64,000 bases of DNA, taken from NCBI GenBank assembly GCA_033002965.1, contig JAURVB010012952.1:25713-89712 (forward strand). The letters are read 5' to 3'. The notes under the pieces were generated by a model. The model was not told the origin of the DNA. It made no database searches and saw only the letters and a program-made list of their open reading frames with translations. How positions within the stretch are numbered: the first letter of the stretch is position 1; every line of letters begins with the position of its first letter. The DNA comes from Piper betle. Its lineage: Eukaryota > Streptophyta > Magnoliopsida > Piperales > Piperaceae. Made by a program: the position numbers and the translations under genes. This document shows positions 57,587-64,000 of this stretch, in pieces.

Positions 57587-58328
57587 CAATGTTTAAAAAC
57601 CGGACCGATGATCATACGAGGTTTTTTTACTGGTACGCGCTATTGTTGGTTCAATTAGGTTGAACTGGTCGAACCAGATTCGATAGGGAGAATCTGAAAT
57701 TGCATAGGCTTAGTCAGATCAAACTGTTAAACATTGGTAATAAGCTATATCGCTTACTCCATGTCAATTATATTGAAGCACATAATTGGTTAAAGATCAA
57801 GGTTGCTTCGAATAAGAAGACTTTCTTTTTGAATTGCATTTGACGAGTTATACCGATTTGAAAATTATTTCAATATTTTTATGAGTAAGAATTGCAAAAT
57901 GTCTCCCCTGTATAAAATAAAATTCATACATAAAACATTAACATTTCTGACTAATTCGTTGCACGTAAGATACACAAACCTCTGTCAAATTGATTCCAAT
58001 CCAAACCAACGTCAACGCAGCTCGAATCAACACCTCTTCTAAAAAACCCCAACCCTCTATCAAATTGATTCCTATCCAAAGTCCAACCCAATGCCAACTC
58101 AAAGTCAACTCAAAGAAACATCCCTCCTAAAAACCCGGCGGGGGTGGTGGAAGAGCAGGCTACTTTGGTCGATCGGGGAAGAAGATGCAGGGTGAAGTGC
58201 CAGAGATGCATTGAACCGGGCGGTATGAGCGAACCGCCCGGTCCGTCATTTTTCACTAAACCGAACAAATAACTGGGCCAGACCGGAAAATGCCGGTAGG
58301 CCGGTACGGTCCGGTTTTTAAAACACTG
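57587..58328. mobile_element. hAT-like non-autonomous element with TTTTAAAAACCGGACCG ends
   Basis: The left end CAATGTTTAAAAACCGGACCG pairs with the complement of the right end (cagtgttttaaaaaccggaccg). Flanking 8-mers ttttatac (57579-57586) and tattatac (58329-58336) agree at 7 of 8 positions. The interior holds a hairpin of accgggcggt against accgcccggt (about 58216-58246) and an inner inverted copy of the end near 57725-57740. No transposase is present. The ends are related to those of the element at 21416-22481. Confidence 0.65.
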
Positions 58329-58502
58329 TATTATACAACACCGAAAAAGAATAAAAAAATGGATAAATTATTCTTAAGAATAGTAATCCACTGCCGTAAG
58401 ACGTTCCCAGTCAATAACGCTCTAAAACCCAAATCAGTAAATAACAGGTCAGCACTCATTAATTATCTACACGGCAATTTTAAAATTCAGAAATTAATAG
58501 GC

Positions 58503-58620
58503 AATGTTTTAAAAATCTTATCAGTGATCATACCCGATTTTTTATTGGTACATAGTATGAGCGGTTTAACCGGGTCGAATCAGGTGAAACCAAATAAGAT
58601 ATGTTATATAGGATTCAATA
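58503..58620. mobile_element. Partial second copy of the same hAT-like family
   Basis: caatgttttaaaaatctta followed by gtgatcataccc and attggtacatag parallels the first 80 bases of the element at 57587 (caatgtttaaaaaccgg, gatgatcatacg, actggtacgcg) in the same order. The other end was not found, so this is a fragment or a strongly diverged copy. Confidence 0.4.
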
Positions 58621-60139
58621 TTTTATTTTTATATTATTGTATTTTTACGAGTAAATTTGTAAGAGTTTCTCTTACTTATACGTACATTGATGATATTACA
58701 CTCCACAATAATTATACAACATTAAACAATCAAATATTTCAAACAACCACGTAAAAAAAACATCTCTAATCAATAAATCAATGAGTCAAACAAATATGAA
58801 AAACATGAATAAAAGATCCTGATACTACAAACAACTGTTCAGAGTCCATCCCAAAAGAGCTGCCAATTTAAAACAATCAAATGAATAGTTTATCACACCG
58901 TTACCACCATCTACAACAAAAGATTCTGATACTATTATAAGCAATTGTTTCGGAGTCAATCCAAGAAAGACCACCACCACTATCCAGTCTAACACAATCC
59001 AAACCAGGCAGATAGCGTACCCTGGAGACAAGGCCGTCCGCATGGGCTAATTGCGTGAGAGACAGTACCGGCACTTGTATCTTTTGCCGAAAAACTCTCC
59101 CCATCCATGCAAACAAAACCCAAAAGCAACAAATTTTCGCATATGGGTATCGGAACAAACTACATGACGATTAGACTTCCAATCAAATATTTGAAACAAT
59201 CACCTAGAAAAAACTCCAAACTCCTCCGCATCCTCTCCTCCTGTTGCTACTTGGAGATGCATGTGATTGATACTTCGTATATTCAAATAATATTTTGATA
59301 AATTTTGAGTATCATTTCTATGTTCTAGCACTATTTTTCTTAATATATTCGGTTAAAACTTGTAAATTTTGAAATATTGCAAGATACCGTAATTATAAGA
59401 AAATTTGCAGGGAATTCTAAATAAGAAAATGTGTTTTGAAGGATCATGATAAAGCTCGTGTACATTTGCTAATGAACCGAATTACCTTTTCACCAACCCA
59501 AGATGGACTACACAGGACACTTCTTAGTAGTCAATAAATAGACATCTTGAGGAGTAAGAAAGGAACATAATTACCAATTGTCAATGATTAAAGGAGCCAC
59601 TTATGTAAAACCCGTGATCTGAGTCAAGGTTTTAGAATCGCCAGCTTGTCGGTTTGATTGTTTATCCAAGTCGGTTTAGTTTTTAGAACATGTGCACGAG
59701 GTTTAAGGCCAACCGTGTGTACATGCTATAAGAGTTTTTGTATACGCGAGTATATGATAATAGTGTTAGATGCGTAACAATAAACTGAGTTATTAGTATA
59801 TATACGAGTATATGTGTGTTTAATTCTTTTCGTTCATTTGACTATAGAATTAGATTCAGGTTGTTGGTCGTATTAGGGCGCCTTGGTTAAGATTTTTGGT
59901 TGGGTTGATAGTTATAGAACATGTCATTTGGTATATGTCAGGCTTATTTTATTTTTCATTTTTATTTTGACTCACGTCTATGGCGTGTTTGACACACCTT
60001 GGCAGCCATTAGATAGCTTTTAGAAACTCTTAGAACCCACTTTACACCTAATTGGTCTTATCCTAACCGAGTATAAAATTACTAAAATACCCTTAAGATT
60101 TTCAAAAAAAAATCATTTTCCCCTCAAATTCCTAGTCTA
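58621..60139. other. Intergenic DNA without recognisable features
   Basis: Several short frames occur on both strands (for example 58825-59158) but they overlap, lack domains and differ in codon use from the genes of this window. Nothing else was recognised. Confidence 0.45.
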
Positions 60140-60668
60140 CCCTTGGTTAAACCCCCTAATGTCCAAACTACCCCTCCCCTATTTCCCCACATCGACCACC
60201 ACATCCCCCTCAAACCTGATCGACCCCTCCATGCCTCACTTTGCCGTCAGTAGTGGCACCAGCCGACCTTCCCCTTCTCCTCACCTTCTTCCTTTCCCTA
60301 CCCCTTCATCTTCCTCCCTATTTTGCCTGTTGATCGGCCATCCCACTACCCTAGCCGATCACTCCCCTCGCCTCTTGGACCACCATCGGCACCCTTTTCT
60401 TCCCTTCCCTTTCCTCTACCCTGCTCGCCCTTTCCCCCTACCCACTTGGTCGACGACAATAGTAGATCACCGTCGGCCAGTGGCTGGCCAGACCTCCCCT
60501 AGCCCTAGCCCCAGCCCTACCCTCCTCACCCCTTGCCGTGCACCAATAGTGGTTGCCACCTCCTGGTAGCCACAACTGCCTCCCCCTCAACAGTCGCAAT
60601 CGCTACCGTCGCCTCCGCTTCCCAACCGCCATCGTCGCCTCCTCCTTGGGGTCGTTAGGTACCCATTA
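60140..60668. repeat. C-rich low-complexity block
   Basis: Long pyrimidine runs built from cccct, ccttcc and ccaccatc words, followed by ccgtcgcctcc-type repeats. The 136-residue frame 60159-60569 is Pro/Ser-rich throughout with no domain and is best explained by composition. It ends where an LTR-like repeat begins. Confidence 0.5.
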
Positions 60669-61522
60669 TGTGACACCTCGCCTTCGGTTTACCTAAGAAT
60701 CTGATCGGAAATGTCGTGATCGAGTCAAATTATGTCTAAAGCAGCTAGTCTATAAGACTTAAGCATTAATATAGATCGAAATAACTCGCTTGGCATCAAG
60801 AGAATAGAAGACATCGCTAAATATGAGTAAAAAATACATCAAATATAAGTAAAAGTGTAAAAGAAAATAATTGTGTTAAGCTTAAGTGTGTGCAATGTTT
60901 ATCTATCCTCCCACCAAAGCCGACTCCAAATCACGAAACCTATATATATATATAATAGAAAAATAGTCAATAACGAGTGTCACTGATCCAAAAATAACTA
61001 ATAGTCAAACTGGAGAGCTGACCCTCCTATTAAATGAAAATATTTATATACTCCTTCGCAAATTCTTTCATAAGGATGCTAATTAGGAGCCGTCGACCTT
61101 GCGCAACAGCGTCCCTTTTCTATCTCATCTCATGCCTCATCAACTTTAAGAACTATTCCTTGTGTGGGAACATCAATTTCTATTCTTTCAGCCTTCTATG
61201 TCCTCTGTATCACTCCTGACCCTGAGTACAGAGGCCGAACACTCTCAAGTATGCGCCTTTAGTACCCTTTGAAATTACAAGTCTAGACATTTCTCTAGGT
61301 TTGAAGAACTAAAAGATGGAGTTGTTAGGATCCCTCGAGAATGGAACATATGCTTACCAAATCCAAAGCCCACTTTGATTACATGTGCTCTCTCTCAAAG
61401 TGCGGTTGTCAGTTTTCTCCTGTCTCGCATCTCACATTTATATAATAGGCCGAAGTCAACTTGCGGTGGATCTTATTTTCGAAATCAGACTCGAGGGGTC
61501 TCTTCCTCGAGGATTATTAATC
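60669..61522 (+). mobile_element. LTR-like repeat, diverged copy 1
   Basis: It begins tgtgacacctcg and ends ctcgaggattattaat. Ordered matches to 62707-63979 include ggcgta/cgtcagtaac-like segments near 60970, ctttagtaccctttgaa (61255), gagttgttaggatccctcg (61319), ataggccgaagtcaactt (61446) and ggtggatctt (61465). It is shorter than the other copy because of several deletions. It carries no coding sequence. Confidence 0.55.
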
Positions 61523-62706
61523 ACGGAAGTAAAATATTTCTAAATGACCCATATTAAGTAGGGTTCTATAAAACAACCATTTAACACGTCCTGCGATTTG
61601 AAAATCAAATCAGCAATAGAGTATAACGATAAAAAATGAGAAGAGTCCTAACAGACTTGTGGTCCAAGCTCCAAGCGTGGCGTCTCAACTACGGTGAGCT
61701 CGGACTCCAAAACTTATATCGAAACCCATTGCTAAGTAAAATACTGACATGTCTGTATAATACATACTCGTGATATGTGCTTACATCATCAATACATCCT
61801 AATAAGAAAGATACTACTAAATAAATTTACAACTAAACATATAACACGCAAATCGAGACATAATCCAAGAAATAACTAATAAAAAATAATAAATAAATAA
61901 ATAAACACACAAACTCATGAATAAATAGAAAAATAATAAATACATGAAAATAGCAATACTCTAATCATAAAATATTAATATCATTATATTATATAAATAC
62001 ATGGCTAAACACAAGTAAATATCTTATATACTCGTGTTAGTGACTTAAATTACTTATGCTAAATCGAATTATCACACTTGCAAATGATTGTTAGTGACTT
62101 AAATTACCCTTTCATGTTTTAGTTGTTAATTATACCACTGGATGCTTATCCACTAGTTATCATGTTTGCATAAAAGAATTGCATAGCCAGTTTAACCTGT
62201 ATGCTATTGATATCAAAACTACATCCATTTGGCATGTTATCATGTGCCTTGTATTGCTATAATGTAGTGTGTAACTACGTTCATTCATAACTTTTACTCA
62301 TCATTAGATACCATGGGCGTTAGTGTAGTTTTTGTTTGTATAGGCTCGGTGTAGGAGCTCACTGTCTAGGCGTGAGACCCCGTTTGGAGCTTTTACCAGG
62401 TCTATTAGGATTCGACTTTTTAATTGTCGCTCTATTCTATAGATGTTTTGATTTACAGATCATATGACGTGTTAAGTGGTTATTTTATTGGATCTTACTT
62501 AACATGAGTTATTTAAGCGTAGTGTTCTTTTAAAATTAAGAACCCTCAAGAATGAGATAACTTGAGTTGGTTTCGAAAACTCAGATCTACCTCATGTTGC
62601 CTTCAGACCTTAATTCCCTTTCCCAACTCTATAAATATATTTTTGTCGAATTTCTTATAAGCCAAAAGATGGAGAAACTAACACACATACTATAAGAGGG
62701 CACATG
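61523..62706. other. DNA between two LTR-like repeats, with an AAAT microsatellite
   Basis: An AAAT/AATA run is at about 61880-61912. 62330-62400 (ctcactgtctaggcgtgagacc) looks like retroelement-type DNA but has no coding frame. No gag or pol motif was found, so the two flanking repeats are not clearly a pair of LTRs of one element. Confidence 0.4.
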
Positions 62707-63979
62707 TGTAACACCCCAAATCCGGTCCGCACTCGTGAACCGAACCGGCATGTTACAGGCCCCGGTTAGGTCGGCTAACCCGAACCTAACTCATGCGGAT
62801 CCAATCTCGGCGTCTTAAGATGAAGATACGACTCGCAATGCATTGATGAATATACAACCCTAACGTGGTACTACATGAATGACATGCAATTCAAGCACAC
62901 ACCAATACCATTACGATTAAACTCAATAAAAATTCTAAAATAAAACGGACAGAATTTCCCCTAAAAGTGCAATTAGGATCCACCCTGTCAAAACAATACA
63001 TACCAATATATATGCATATATCAATAATTTTAATCACACATAATCTAATATACTGTATATTCATTATAGAACTTGGGTCATACTTCTGCTGCGCACTCTG
63101 ATCACATCTCACCTCTTATCATCATATCTTAGCTTTTCATCATGTCATAACATTATCTCATTGCGTTTAATCATATCCTATCATGTCTTAGTATTTCACA
63201 TCATTCACAATATGATAGCATCATCAATAAAATATAAACACTCAATCGACTAACATGTGTGCAAGTGACAACAATGCTCCTCCGTCCAAGCTGGCTCCTT
63301 CAACTCGTGATTATTACCTACATATAGTATAAAAACACGTCAGTAACAAGTGTTACTGGTCCGGAAAATAAAATAACTATAACAAGCTGGCTATGAGAGC
63401 AAACTCTCATATGAAAGAAAACATCATACTCCACGTGAACACTCTGAAGGGCACTACTGAGGAGCCACTGGGCTGCAGACCCGGTAGCATCCCGAACTTA
63501 CTGATCTGCTGCTGGTACTGTGCCGCTCTCGGCACTTCTTTTTCAGTACTTCTCGTGAAACTTTATCCTAAGCCCTCTCCTTACCTCCATATTTCTCCTG
63601 GCCTTGAGCACGAAGGCCGAGTACTCTCAGGCAGTCGCCTTTAGTACCCTTTGAACCACAAGTCCGGACATGCGCTGTACTAAACAGTACCCGTAAACCT
63701 CCACGTTCTCCGGGTGTGAGGAACTCAAACGCGGAGTTGTCAGGATCCCTCGGGAATGGAACAGTCCGCTGGCACTAATCCAGAGCCCGCTTTGACTGTC
63801 ACGGCATCCTCTGCATGGTACGTGCAGTCGATTTCTCCATCTCTCGTCTCACTGAAAACGCGAAAACTACATATATATAGGGCTGGGTAGGGATTTATAT
63901 AATAGGCCCGAAGGCAACTTGTGGTGGATCTTGTTTTCAAAATCATCCTCGAGGGATCTCATTCTCGAGGGGTTATTAA
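62707..63979 (+). mobile_element. LTR-like repeat, copy 2, abutting the start of another copy
   Basis: It starts TGTAACACCCCAAATCCGG. The same start (tgtaacaccccaatctgg) reappears at 63980, so the unit is 1273 bp and directly followed by another. A TATA-like catatatatagg lies near 63870. The unit does not end in CA where the next begins, so the exact border is uncertain. It has no coding frame. Confidence 0.55.
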
Positions 63980-64000
63980 TGTAACACCCCAATCTGGTTT
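63980..64000 (+). mobile_element. Start of a further LTR-like copy, cut by the window end
   Basis: Twenty-one bases match the beginning of the copy at 62707 with few differences. Its extent cannot be judged. Confidence 0.45.

Noticed and set aside
58290..58754. 154-residue frame on the + strand
   Set aside because: It starts inside the end of a hAT-like element and runs into AT-rich DNA; no family match is apparent.
60159..60569. 136-residue Pro/Ser-rich frame as a gene
   Set aside because: Pure low-complexity composition over a C-rich block; no homologous feature and no codon bias like the real genes.

Overview
This is a stretch of plant nuclear genome. It holds spliced genes with GT-AG introns, land-plant-specific families (a novel plant SNARE, a PMT-type wall methyltransferase, a PLS-class PPR protein) and many plant LTR, TRIM and hAT-like transposable elements in AT-rich DNA. 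The very GC-rich first exon of the RNA-binding protein gene and the GC-rich 5' leaders hint at a monocot, perhaps not a grass; that is a weak inference.

Layout: 1-3.6 kb is AT-rich intergenic DNA with one strange G-rich island. A small RRM protein (RBM42-like, + strand, 3710-6944) is followed by a decayed RNase H-like fragment near 8.3 kb. Converging on it is a PMT-family methyltransferase gene (- strand, 10906-13827, 5' leader to about 14.8 kb). A very large exportin-4-like gene (- strand, 16633-39157) has 31 recognisable exons spread over 22.5 kb because its introns are filled with transposons: a TRIM inside a hAT-like element inside an LTR-type insertion, two more TRIM-like copies, a copia remnant, a non-autonomous LTR element and a hAT-like element. 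Many of these insertions still show target-site duplications. Upstream, in divergent orientation, lies a novel plant SNARE (NPSN) gene (+, 42893-46296), then a palindromic 90-bp minisatellite (about 47.0-48.2 kb), an intronless 1100-residue PPR gene (+, 49231-52533), a 242-bp tandem duplication, and a broken partial duplicate of the NPSN gene that keeps its introns (about 53.69-55.84 kb). From 55.9 kb to the end I see no gene, only LTR-type and hAT-type remnants and low-complexity DNA.

The five intact-looking genes are housekeeping functions in different compartments: RNA processing, Golgi wall-matrix methylation, nuclear transport, membrane fusion and organelle RNA processing. Nothing suggests they work as one pathway; plant gene order is normally not functional. 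I found no new multi-gene system. The most unusual structures are the inverted minisatellite, the three-level transposon nest, the intron-bearing partial SNARE duplicate, and two sets of reading-frame irregularities (exportin-4 exon at 25.9-26.1 kb and the PMT C-terminus). All exon boundaries were read by hand from splice sites and family knowledge; no alignment was run.
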